Source: Candidatus Nomurabacteria bacterium CG1_02_43_90 (GTDB lineage Bacteria; Patescibacteriota; Minisyncoccia; Phycocordibacterales; UBA1550). From it: 46,005 nt of DNA. Made by a program: the position numbers and the translations under genes. Shown here in pieces: positions 24,668 to 32,042 of the stretch (position 1 is the first letter of the stretch; each line of letters opens with the position of its first letter). The notes under the pieces were generated by a model. The model did no database searches. It had not been told where the DNA came from and saw only the letters and a list, made by a program, of their open reading frames with translations. Location: the NCBI GenBank assembly GCA_001871765.1, contig MNVN01000015.1, forward strand, positions 116,543 through 162,547. Reading direction: 5' to 3'.

Positions 24668-25212
24668 ATGTATTACGCATATCTTTTTATCGCATTTTTT
24701 GTATTCGTGGCAATTGTTGGGATATCGGTCTTTTCTATGAACAAGGAAGTGGAGGAATCGGGAGAAGGAAAATTTTTGACCGATGAAGAAGTGGCCGACG
24801 CAAAAATGCTGAAGGATGCCGAGGAAGCTGAAAGCCTCGAGGACGCTGTCCGGGTGTACCACCACGCGAGACACGGGGAAGCAAGGCGGAGCAGGTTGCA
24901 GAGAGGAAATGCCACTGTGAGGAATTCTGGTGCGAATCACTGTTGGCCGTTTTGCGCGCAAAAACAATCTCTGAACTTCGTGGTGCAGAAAAGATGGCTC
25001 GACTTTGCGGGAATAATCTCGCCCTGAGCTTTGTTCCTCATGCGCATGAATATATTTCAAAGATGGCAGTTGAGTATGCCAAGGGAAACCCTGAAAAAAT
25101 GATCCTCGCAGCAGAAGAGGCTCCCTCAGGAGGCGAAGCGAACCTCATCGCGTTTCTCGACCTCAAAAGTCTGGATTCAGGAAGGGTTGCGTTTCATCGT
25201 CCAGTCAAATAA
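24668..25212 (+). pseudogene. Membrane-anchored hypothetical protein, apparent frameshift
   Basis: Not recognised. AAAGGGG precedes the ATG at 24668. The first frame gives a membrane helix (YLFIAFFVFVAIVGISVF) and an acidic helix (FLTDEEVADAKMLKDAEEAE), then turns into basic, low-quality sequence until a stop at 25027. The next frame, open from about 24837, continues with AEQVAERKCHCEEFWCESLL, AKTISELRGAEKMARLCGN and LIAFLDLKSLDSGRVAFH to a stop at 25212. One missing G in GGGG (24875-24878) would join them into about 181 residues. An intrinsic terminator follows the second stop. It may instead be two overlapping genes, which is less likely as the second has no good start signal. Confidence 0.6.
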
Positions 25213-25226
25213 AGAAGTTCCTTATT

Positions 25227-25255
25227 TAGCCATACGAAAGTGTGGCTATTTTTTT
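25227..25255 (+). terminator. Terminator after the frameshifted 24668 gene
   Basis: Stem TAGCCATAC/GTGTGGCTA with GAAA loop and a T7 tail on the plus strand. Confidence 0.85.
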
Positions 25256-25260
25256 AGAAC

Positions 25261-26355
25261 TTACCCCTGCATCAACTTCACCACATCATGGAACGTTACA
25301 AAGACCATCAGTGTAATGAGGAATAAAAACCCAATACCGTTCACCGCGTTCGCAATCTCAGGTTTAATGCGTGAGCGCGTGATTGTTTCGATAATAATGA
25401 ACAAGAGTCTTCCTCCGTCGAGTGCGGGGAAAGGCAGAATATTAATAACCGCAAGATTGATTGAGATCAATGCCGTCAAAGAGATGAGGTGCATGAAACC
25501 AAGGGCCGAAGCACCTCCCACAATACTTACAATTCCTACCGGTCCTGAAATCTGAGACAAATTTGCTTGCCCGATAAATATATTTTTGAAGAAACTAACC
25601 ATACTCCGAGCGGTCTCTTCCGTAATGGAAATCGTAGTGGTAACTCCCGCGGCGAATGCGTGATAGGGCGAAAGTTTTAAGATACCGATCATATCGAGGG
25701 ATACCCCAATGGCATGCTTTTCGTTAACAATACCGTCTCGGGGACGGACGATCGTCGTTTCTGTCTTTCCGTCACGAAGATATGTCAACAAAAGTTCATC
25801 ATGCGTAGCAATAAATTTTTGAGCTGGTGCGACAAGCGGAGTAAAAAGATGTTCCTCTCCCGCAGAGAGGCCGATAATATTGTCCCCTGCTTTTAAACCA
25901 GCAGTCTGTGCGGGAGACTGCGGAAGCACCTGGGTAATCGTAAGGGCTACCCCTTGAACTTTTTTACCATATATTGAATCATCAAGAGAATAGGGCATTC
26001 CTACCATAAACCCAATACTGATAAGAACCCATGCAAAAAGAAGATTAAAGATAATTCCAGCACTGATAACCCACGCTTGTATAGCTTTTGATTTATTAAA
26101 TAAACTTCGTGATGAGTCTTTTCCTCCGATAGAGTCTGTATCGGGGGTTTCCCCGAATATTTTTACAAACCCGCCAACAGGTAACAGGTTCAGGGAGTAA
26201 ATAGTTTCTCCAATCTTTTTTGAAAAAAGGCGTGGAGGGAATCCAATACCAAATTCATCTACGCGTACCCCCGAACGCTTCGCGGCAATAAAATGTCCTA
26301 GCTCATGCGTCAAAACAAGGATTGCGAGAATAATAATAAAAATAATAACGCTCAT
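25261..26355 (-). CDS. rseP: RseP/S2P-family site-2 metalloprotease with PDZ domain
   Basis: A 364-residue membrane protease. HELGH (H17, E18, H21) lies in the first helix, a PDZ domain occupies about 110-190 (VLPQSPAQTAGLKAGDNI), and NILPFPALDGGRLLF near the C-terminus supplies the third zinc ligand (D of LDGG). It cleaves transmembrane segments inside the membrane, typically anti-sigma factors or leftover signal peptides. It follows frr by 27 nt, a common gene neighbourhood. The substrate is unknown here. Confidence 0.95.
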   Translation of the reverse strand: MSVIIFIIILAILVLTHELGHFIAAKRSGVRVDEFGIGFPPRLFSKKIGETIYSLNLLPVGGFVKIFGETPDTDSIGGKDSSRSLFNKSKAIQAWVISAGIIFNLLFAWVLISIGFMVGMPYSLDDSIYGKKVQGVALTITQVLPQSPAQTAGLKAGDNIIGLSAGEEHLFTPLVAPAQKFIATHDELLLTYLRDGKTETTIVRPRDGIVNEKHAIGVSLDMIGILKLSPYHAFAAGVTTTISITEETARSMVSFFKNIFIGQANLSQISGPVGIVSIVGGASALGFMHLISLTALISINLAVINILPFPALDGGRLLFIIIETITRSRIKPEIANAVNGIGFLFLITLMVFVTFHDVVKLMQG

Positions 26356-26382
26356 AGAAATTTAGAAACAAAAAAATTACGA

Positions 26383-26934
26383 TTACCCTAAAATTTCTTG
26401 CTCTTTCTTGTTCCCCAATGATTCAAAATTGGCATTTGTTTCGTCGACGATCTTTTGTAAATCTTCGAGGGCGCGCGTTTTCTCATCTTCGCTCATATCG
26501 CCATCACGCTCACTTGCAATAATCTCATTCTTTGCTTTTTCGCGCTCCCCCTTGAGTGCGACGCGCGCATCCTCTACTTTGTCGCGTGCGATTTTCGTGT
26601 AGGCAATACGACGCTCAGTCGTAAGCGGTGGGAAGAACATACGAAGTCCGTCACTGTCAGCAGAAATAGACACACCAAGGTTCGCTGCATTAATTGCCTT
26701 TTCGATTTCTTTACCATTTGATTTCTCCCACGGTACGATACGAATCGTGCGTGCATCCTCGTTCGCGATAGTTGCTACATGCTGTACGGCAAGCTGTGCT
26801 CCATACGACTCAATAAACACGCCATCCAGTATCGCACTCGATGCGCGACCCGTATGAATAGATGAAAGCTCCTTCCCCAAATACTCTGTTACCCCTGCTA
26901 CTTTACTTTTAAATTCTGAAAAATCGTATGTCAT
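26383..26934 (-). CDS. frr: Ribosome recycling factor
   Basis: A 183-residue RRF. It contains HTGRASSAILDGV near the start, GVSISADSDGLRMFFPPLTTERR in the middle (split here as ISADSDGLRMFFP and LTTERR), and helical domain residues to the end (DMSEDEKTRALEDLQKI). With EF-G it splits post-termination ribosomes. Length is normal. No Shine-Dalgarno is seen before the ATG. rseP follows on the same strand. Confidence 0.96.
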   Translation of the reverse strand: MTYDFSEFKSKVAGVTEYLGKELSSIHTGRASSAILDGVFIESYGAQLAVQHVATIANEDARTIRIVPWEKSNGKEIEKAINAANLGVSISADSDGLRMFFPPLTTERRIAYTKIARDKVEDARVALKGEREKAKNEIIASERDGDMSEDEKTRALEDLQKIVDETNANFESLGNKKEQEILG

Positions 26935-27007
26935 ATGAGAGATATAGTAGCAGAAATTACAAGGATAACAAAGTAGTTAAGAATAAAATAATTAAGGATA
27001 TTATTCC

Positions 27008-28309
27008 CTATTCTGCCTTTTTATTCGGAGTGTACTTAAGGGAAAATCCGAGCTTCTTTGCTGTTGTTTCGTAGAATTCAATATCTTCTTTATTTTTTTG
27101 TTCGTTGGTTGCACCCGCCGTATGAAGGTAGTTCCCTTCTAAATACTGCCCAAAGACTTTATTTGAAGCTTGCTCGTCTTTGCTTGCCGTATCAAATACT
27201 CTTGAGAGTGTACCATTAAAGGCACCATAAAATTTATCCCATGCAGACTTAGCAACACCTCCACTACCTGCGCGCGCCTCCATCTCCCTCGCAAAAATCC
27301 GCTGATCAGGAAATTCTTTCTGTAAATTGACAATGTATTCTTTTTCTTCTGGTGATACCTCTTTTTTTAGATCCTCTGCTTTAAGTTGAGAGAGGGAAAG
27401 AATTTTACTCATTAATTTAATAAATGGTGAATCTTGATCAGCAATTTCAAATGACCATTCTCCTGTTGGCTCAACAACTTTATAATGAATCCGCGCGCCA
27501 TTTACTCGAGCTAAAATATTTTTTTGAATAACAGCAATAAAATCACCGTCCCCTGAAGGAGGCATCACACGTGCGATACCATTTCCTTCGCGCACTTTTA
27601 CGATTTCTTCAGGGCTCAATAAGCCCGAAAAAGTAGACACCTCTAGCGGGTGGGTATGCACTTCCTCGATTTCTTCCCCTTTTTCACGCGCGTCAGTCTC
27701 CTCTTCAGAAGAAGCTATCGAGGTCTTATTCCCCTCTATTAAAGCGACAGGTTTCCATACTCCATCTTCCTCCTTTACTGAAATTAACATTTTCTCATTT
27801 GTATCAGTCATCACCGATTCATGCAGTTTTTTCATCGCTTGGTCATACGTAGGGAGAGCTTCTTTTTTTTCTACCTGAGCCACATGCCCAAACTCATTCA
27901 CTGTTTGATCAGACGAGGATGGTTCAACAACTTGTTCTTCCGCAAAGGAGTACGCTGGCGACGTAGCACCAAGCACGAGCGCCGTTGTTGTCACGGCCCC
28001 AATCTTACGCGCACGTTCAAGAAAGTCCCCATAGACCTTACGCGCTTTTTCATTGAGTGCACTGAGACGTTCTGCAAAGCCACCATCTTCTAAAACACCT
28101 TTCACCTCTTCCTGTGTTAAATCAAGTTCTACTCCACGCTCTTCAAGAAGAGAGGGGTTTGCAGATTGTTCGCCATTTTTGAGGAGTGCCTCCCCCGCAT
28201 CAATACTTTCTTGCATCTCATCAAAAAATTGTTCAGGGCGACTACTCTTCTCTGGGGTTACGAGAGGGCTCAGTTCCTGCCTGATTTGTGGTTCAACGTT
28301 ATTTTCCAT
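27008..28309 (-). CDS. Hypothetical protein (433 aa) with a hydrophobic segment and an HTHP motif
   Basis: No confident family. Residues about 95-122 contain ARKIGAVTTTALVLGATSPAYSFAEE, a possible membrane or signal-like segment placed unusually deep in the protein (shown as GAVTTTALVLGATSPAYS). The middle contains EIEEVHTHPLEVSTFSG and a GDGDFIAVIQKN strand, a layout reminiscent of JAMM/MPN metalloproteases (E, HxHP, S, D), but the downstream acidic ligand is not clear. The C-terminal 130 residues are helical and charged. It overlaps the 66-aa gene upstream by 11 nt and lies in the delta-prime operon, so it may be co-expressed. Confidence 0.7.
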   Translation of the reverse strand: MENNVEPQIRQELSPLVTPEKSSRPEQFFDEMQESIDAGEALLKNGEQSANPSLLEERGVELDLTQEEVKGVLEDGGFAERLSALNEKARKVYGDFLERARKIGAVTTTALVLGATSPAYSFAEEQVVEPSSSDQTVNEFGHVAQVEKKEALPTYDQAMKKLHESVMTDTNEKMLISVKEEDGVWKPVALIEGNKTSIASSEEETDAREKGEEIEEVHTHPLEVSTFSGLLSPEEIVKVREGNGIARVMPPSGDGDFIAVIQKNILARVNGARIHYKVVEPTGEWSFEIADQDSPFIKLMSKILSLSQLKAEDLKKEVSPEEKEYIVNLQKEFPDQRIFAREMEARAGSGGVAKSAWDKFYGAFNGTLSRVFDTASKDEQASNKVFGQYLEGNYLHTAGATNEQKNKEDIEFYETTAKKLGFSLKYTPNKKAE

Positions 28310-28499
28310 TATGTTGTATATCTTCGCGGAGCTTTGCTATTGCATACACTTCAAGCGCATGATGAGCTTCTCGCAAAACCACTTCACGCTCTTTTTCAAT
28401 CTCAGATAGTCCTTGCTTAAATTGCTTTTTATTCTCTGCGAGGTCGTCCGTCGCATCAGCAAAAATTTGTTGAACTTGTTTTTGATTAGTGATAGACAT
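28299..28499 (-). CDS. Small coiled-coil hypothetical protein (66 aa)
   Basis: Not recognised. The product is almost entirely helical and charged (DLAENKKQFKQGLSEIEKE), suggesting a short coiled coil. It starts 2 nt after the delta-prime gene and its end overlaps the 433-aa gene by 11 nt, so the three are probably translated from one message. Confidence 0.65.
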   Translation of the reverse strand: MSITNQKQVQQIFADATDDLAENKKQFKQGLSEIEKEREVVLREAHHALEVYAIAKLREDIQHNGK

Positions 28500-28501
28500 G
28501 A

Positions 28502-29221
28502 TTATTTTTTATTATCCATGATAATAGCTAAATGCTCAAGTAACATTTTTGGAGACGATCCGCGATCAGCGAGATATGTTTTTGCTTGAAAAAGCTCACG
28601 AAAAATACGCGAGGTTGTCTCATCGGTCTTGCCGACCCTCTGTGTATATAAAGTACGTTCAAGAGTATCTAGTACGCGACGCACCAATTCTCGATCGATA
28701 GGCTCACCTGATTTCTTTTCGGTAAGTTTTTTGATCATGGCAAAGCGATCTTCGAGAGATGCCGTGATAAATTTTCCAGCAAAAATTTTTGATTCATCGG
28801 TTGAACTCGTACTCAACGAAGTAACGAGTACACGGGAACGAAGTGTCGGTAAAAGCATTTCAGCACGGGGAAGGATTATGAAAAAATGAGTATCTGGAGT
28901 TGGTTCCTCAAATGTTTTTAAAAGTGCATTCTGCGCCTCATGGGTAAAAGATTTTGCACCGATGATAAAGATTTTGCGTTTACCAGCAAAGGCGACCCGG
29001 GTTTGAGCATCCTTGAATCCCCGAGCTTCATCAACACCAAGCATCTCGTAGTATTCCACGACCACATCGGGGTTCCCTTTTACTTCAACACCAAGATTAC
29101 AAGCAATCGCAGAAGTAAGGATCGGGAAAATATCATCATACATACCCGCAAGTACGTGCGCGTGATGTAGGTATCCTGTTTTTTTGTAGTGTTCAAAAAG
29201 ATGATCCATGGTTTTCATCAT
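28502..29221 (-). CDS. holB: DNA polymerase III delta-prime-like clamp-loader subunit
   Basis: A 239-residue AAA+ protein without a Walker A loop, as in delta-prime. GKRKIFIIGAKSFTHEAQNA followed by LLKTFEEP, FIILPRAEML and LLPTLRSRV match the sensor/SRC region (the S-R-V stands in place of the S-R-C arginine motif) of DnaX and HolB. It lacks the N-terminal nucleotide-binding core and is shorter than the 330 residues of classical delta-prime. It would help load the sliding clamp. Several ATGs (29221, 29218, 29209) are possible starts. Confidence 0.85.
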   Translation of the reverse strand: MMKTMDHLFEHYKKTGYLHHAHVLAGMYDDIFPILTSAIACNLGVEVKGNPDVVVEYYEMLGVDEARGFKDAQTRVAFAGKRKIFIIGAKSFTHEAQNALLKTFEEPTPDTHFFIILPRAEMLLPTLRSRVLVTSLSTSSTDESKIFAGKFITASLEDRFAMIKKLTEKKSGEPIDRELVRRVLDTLERTLYTQRVGKTDETTSRIFRELFQAKTYLADRGSSPKMLLEHLAIIMDNKK

Positions 29222-29246
29222 ACACTATCTCGTATATTTGTAGTAC

Positions 29247-29277
29247 TTGACAATAAGTATACTAAGTATGCTATACT
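29247..29277 (+). promoter_or_regulatory. Promoter of the 88-aa membrane protein gene
   Basis: Consensus TTGACA (29247-29252), 19-nt spacer ending TGC, and TATACT (29272-29277). A Shine-Dalgarno AAGGGAG lies before the ATG at 29308, so this message has a conventional leader. Confidence 0.65.
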
Positions 29278-29307
29278 AGAGAGAGTCAACTAAGAAGGGA
29301 GTGCATC

Positions 29308-29574
29308 ATGAAAGCATTACTTCTGATTTTCACTGGGGCCCTCGCGTCGGGGACAGTATTGCAAATAGCGGTGCTATGGGAAATAGGCACCATTTTTAAA
29401 ACAGGGCATGATTGGATTCCTGGCTTCGTCCTTTCGTGGGAATTTGTCCGATTCGGAATCCCCTTCGGAGTAGTAGGAGGGGCAACTGTCGCCATAATTG
29501 TTCTCATCGAAATCCTGGTAGAAAAAATAACCCAGGATGAGCTCAAGAGGCGAAAAAATACAGCCCAACAATAA
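29308..29574 (+). CDS. Small two-helix membrane protein (88 aa)
   Basis: Not recognised. Helix 1 spans about 3-23 (LLLIFTGALASGTVLQIAVL) and helix 2 about 52-72 (a Gly/Val/Ile-rich segment), with a charged C-terminal tail (KITQDELKRRKN) probably in the cytosol. It has a consensus promoter, an AAGGGAG ribosome binding site and a strong terminator, so it is an independent unit. It is the only plus-strand gene between minus-strand operons here. Confidence 0.72.
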   Translation: MKALLLIFTGALASGTVLQIAVLWEIGTIFKTGHDWIPGFVLSWEFVRFGIPFGVVGGATVAIIVLIEILVEKITQDELKRRKNTAQQ

Positions 29575-29613
29575 GGCGCTATCGAACCATCGATGGCGCT
29601 CTTTTTATTTTTT
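29575..29613. terminator. Terminator between the 88-aa gene and mreB2
   Basis: An 11-bp stem (GGCGCTATCGA with TCGATGGCGCT, including G-U pairs), loop ACCA, then T-rich tail. It overlaps the stop codon of mreB2. Confidence 0.85.
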
Positions 29614-30618
29614 CGCGAGAATACTTTTCTTGTAGGTTTCTAGGTGCTCAAGGGCAATCCCTGTGCCTTTTACGACACAGTACAATGCATCTTCGGCAAG
29701 CACTGCTTTTACCCCCGTGCGACGTTCAACGAGCTCAGGAAGGTTGCGTAACTGTGACGATCCACCTGTCATAATGATCCCCTGATCGATAATATCCGCA
29801 GCCAGCTCAGGGGGAGTATCTTGGAGAACTTCCTTAATGGCGCGCACAATTTCGCGCAATTCCTTTTCGATTGCTTTTACAATTTCGTTGGTCGTTACCT
29901 GTGCCGTACGAGGAAGTCCTGTAATATAATCACGTCCCTTAATCGTCAGGAGAAGCTCGTCTTCTATAGGTATCGCTGAGCCAATACGAATCTTTATTGC
30001 CTCAGCTGTATGATCACCAATAGCGAGGTTAAATGTTTTTTTAATATGATCCGCGATAGCGTGATCGATTTTGTTGCCTGCATATTTTACCGAAGTCGAA
30101 GCAACAATACCTCCCAGAGAAATTACTGCCACATCCGTTGTGCCTCCTCCAATATCCACGATCATGTGTCCACAGGCCTCATAGATGGGGATTCCTGCGC
30201 CAATTGCCGCGAGAATAGGCTCCTTCACTACATAGGCGCTCTTCGCGCCAGCTTTAATCGTGGCTTCAATAACCGCCCGGCGCTCCGTCGAAGAAACCCC
30301 TGCAGGAACAGAAACCATTACTTCTGGTTTCAAAATGTTCCACTTACCTAGTGCTTTATTAATATAATAGCGAATCATCGCCTCGGTAACACGGTAGTCA
30401 GCAATGACACCGTCTTTCATAGGGCGGTACGCGATGATGTTGTCGGGCGTACGACCAATCATTTGTTTCGCCTCGAGACCAACTGCCATAATGCGGTTGT
30501 CTTGCTGGTTCACCGCAACCACCGAAGGCTCGTTGAGAACAATCCCCTTACCAGGAATATATACAAGGGTATTTGCGGTGCCGAGATCAATACCGATTTT
30601 TCTTACAAAAAATGACAT
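29605..30618 (-). CDS. Second MreB-like actin homologue
   Basis: A 337-residue MreB/Mbl-type protein. It has IGIDLGTANTLVYIPGKG, NEPSVVAVN, VDIGGGTTDVAVISLGG and ITMTGGSSQLRNLPELV-like adenosine motif (MTGGSSQLRNL). The differences from the first copy (for example RRAVIEATIKAGAKSAYVV and a shorter C-terminus) show a diverged paralogue rather than a recent copy. It begins 1 nt after murA, linking filament formation and precursor synthesis. It probably forms filaments under the membrane, with a role distinct from the mreBCD copy. Confidence 0.93.
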   Translation of the reverse strand: MSFFVRKIGIDLGTANTLVYIPGKGIVLNEPSVVAVNQQDNRIMAVGLEAKQMIGRTPDNIIAYRPMKDGVIADYRVTEAMIRYYINKALGKWNILKPEVMVSVPAGVSSTERRAVIEATIKAGAKSAYVVKEPILAAIGAGIPIYEACGHMIVDIGGGTTDVAVISLGGIVASTSVKYAGNKIDHAIADHIKKTFNLAIGDHTAEAIKIRIGSAIPIEDELLLTIKGRDYITGLPRTAQVTTNEIVKAIEKELREIVRAIKEVLQDTPPELAADIIDQGIIMTGGSSQLRNLPELVERRTGVKAVLAEDALYCVVKGTGIALEHLETYKKSILAKK

Positions 30619-30619
30619 G

Positions 30620-31924
30620 TTAGTTAATAGGGTTTTCTGAAATTATTTCAGCGCGTTTAATGTCTACTCCAATCGCGCGTAAACGACTATCGATATTTTC
30701 ATATCCCCGATCAATCGTAGTGTCTACATTATGGATGACCGACTCCCCTTTTGCAATGATTGCCGCGATAACGAAGGCGAGTCCCGCACGCAAGTCAGGG
30801 CTCATGAGTTTGCGCCCGCGAAGCGAAGATTTTCCCCGAACGAGTGCTCGGTGTGGATCCATCATTGTAATCTGTGCCCCCATAGAAGCAAGCGCTTCGG
30901 TGTAGTTGAGGCGTCCTTCAAAAATAGTTTCAAATACTTTACTTTCTCCTTCTGCCTGCGTAAGGAAGACCGTCATGGGTGCCTGGAGGTCAGTGGGAAA
31001 TCCTGGATATTCATGCGTCTTGATGTCAACCGCCATTAACCGTGACGGCGCACGGACAATTATTTCGGTTTTCTTTACTTCAATACCTACTCCTGCACTT
31101 CGTAAAATCTCAATAGGTGATTCCAAATGTGCGGGGTTACAATTGGTTATATGGAGTTCGCGAGCAGCGAGTGCACCAAGAACAAGGAAACTTCCCGCCT
31201 CAATACGATCAGGCATTGTTTTGTAGGTATGACCTTTCCCCGAAAGAAGCTTACCGCCCTTAATGGTGATCGTTGGGGTTCCTACTCCTACAATTTTGGC
31301 CCCGCAGGTATTCAGAAAAGCAGCAAGGTCTGCAATCTCCGGTTCCATTGCAGCATTCTTGATAACTGTTGTACCCTTTGCGAGCACGCCCGCCATCATA
31401 AATGTTTCCGTAACGGTAACGCTCTTATTTTTGAGAAAAAATTCAGCACCCTTGAGTCCGCCCTTTGCTTCGACAAAGTATCGATCTTCTTTCATTGTTA
31501 CGATTGCTCCCATCTTTTCAAAACCATCCACAAAAAGGTCGAGCGGGCGAGCACCGATAACACAGCCACCAGGATGAGGGAATGAAACTTTCCCAAACCG
31601 CGCAAGCACGGGGCCGGTTGCCACGACTGATGCACGCATACGTTTTGCAATCGAGGGAGTAAGGTCACTTGAAAATTTCTGGGGAATAAATACCGTGTAG
31701 GTGCCTTTCTTTGGGTTTGAGACTTCTGCACCCATATCTTTTAAAAGTTCGAACATGCGCTCTGTATCGTTGATGAGCGGAATGTTGGTCAAAGTAACCG
31801 TATCACGAAAAAGAACCGTGGCCGCGATTGCTTTCAAAGCAGCATTTTTTGCACCCGTAACTGCGACGCTTCCGTGCAAGGCACGCTCTCCCTCCAACCC
31901 TTTAATAACAAATGTGTTACTCAT
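30620..31924 (-). CDS. murA: UDP-N-acetylglucosamine 1-carboxyvinyltransferase MurA
   Basis: A 434-residue EPSP synthase-fold enzyme. VTGAKNAALKAIAATVL near the start carries the conserved K and N, HPGGCVIGARPLDL marks the loop region, and the R-A-G segment DLRAGLAFVIAA is near the C-terminus. The catalytic Cys of the usual P-G-G-C-x-I-G motif is present (GGCVIGAR), so fosfomycin sensitivity would be expected from family knowledge. MurA transfers enolpyruvate to UDP-GlcNAc, the first step of peptidoglycan synthesis. It is followed 1 nt later by mreB2. Confidence 0.96.
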   Translation of the reverse strand: MSNTFVIKGLEGERALHGSVAVTGAKNAALKAIAATVLFRDTVTLTNIPLINDTERMFELLKDMGAEVSNPKKGTYTVFIPQKFSSDLTPSIAKRMRASVVATGPVLARFGKVSFPHPGGCVIGARPLDLFVDGFEKMGAIVTMKEDRYFVEAKGGLKGAEFFLKNKSVTVTETFMMAGVLAKGTTVIKNAAMEPEIADLAAFLNTCGAKIVGVGTPTITIKGGKLLSGKGHTYKTMPDRIEAGSFLVLGALAARELHITNCNPAHLESPIEILRSAGVGIEVKKTEIIVRAPSRLMAVDIKTHEYPGFPTDLQAPMTVFLTQAEGESKVFETIFEGRLNYTEALASMGAQITMMDPHRALVRGKSSLRGRKLMSPDLRAGLAFVIAAIIAKGESVIHNVDTTIDRGYENIDSRLRAIGVDIKRAEIISENPIN

Positions 31925-31932
31925 ATCGGTAC

Positions 31933-31962
31933 ATCTTACACCACGAGAAGCATTTTGACCAA
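31933..31962 (-). promoter_or_regulatory. Promoter of murA-mreB2 (predicted leaderless)
   Basis: On the minus strand TTGGTC (31957-31962), 18-nt spacer, TAAGAT (31933-31938), 8 nt to the ATG with no Shine-Dalgarno. Confidence 0.6.
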
Positions 31963-32030
31963 ACGAAAGTGCTGTGCGGTAATATACCAGCAGACACTAT
32001 TCCCTCTTTTTATTTTTATGGCTTTTCCGC

Positions 32031-32036
32031 TACTAT
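32031..32036 (+). promoter_or_regulatory. -10 box of the priA-like gene (predicted leaderless)
   Basis: TACTAT (32031-32036) is followed by AGAAGT-type 6 nt and the ATG at 32043. The -35 region is weak (T-rich). Confidence 0.4.
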
Positions 32037-32042
32037 AGAAGT

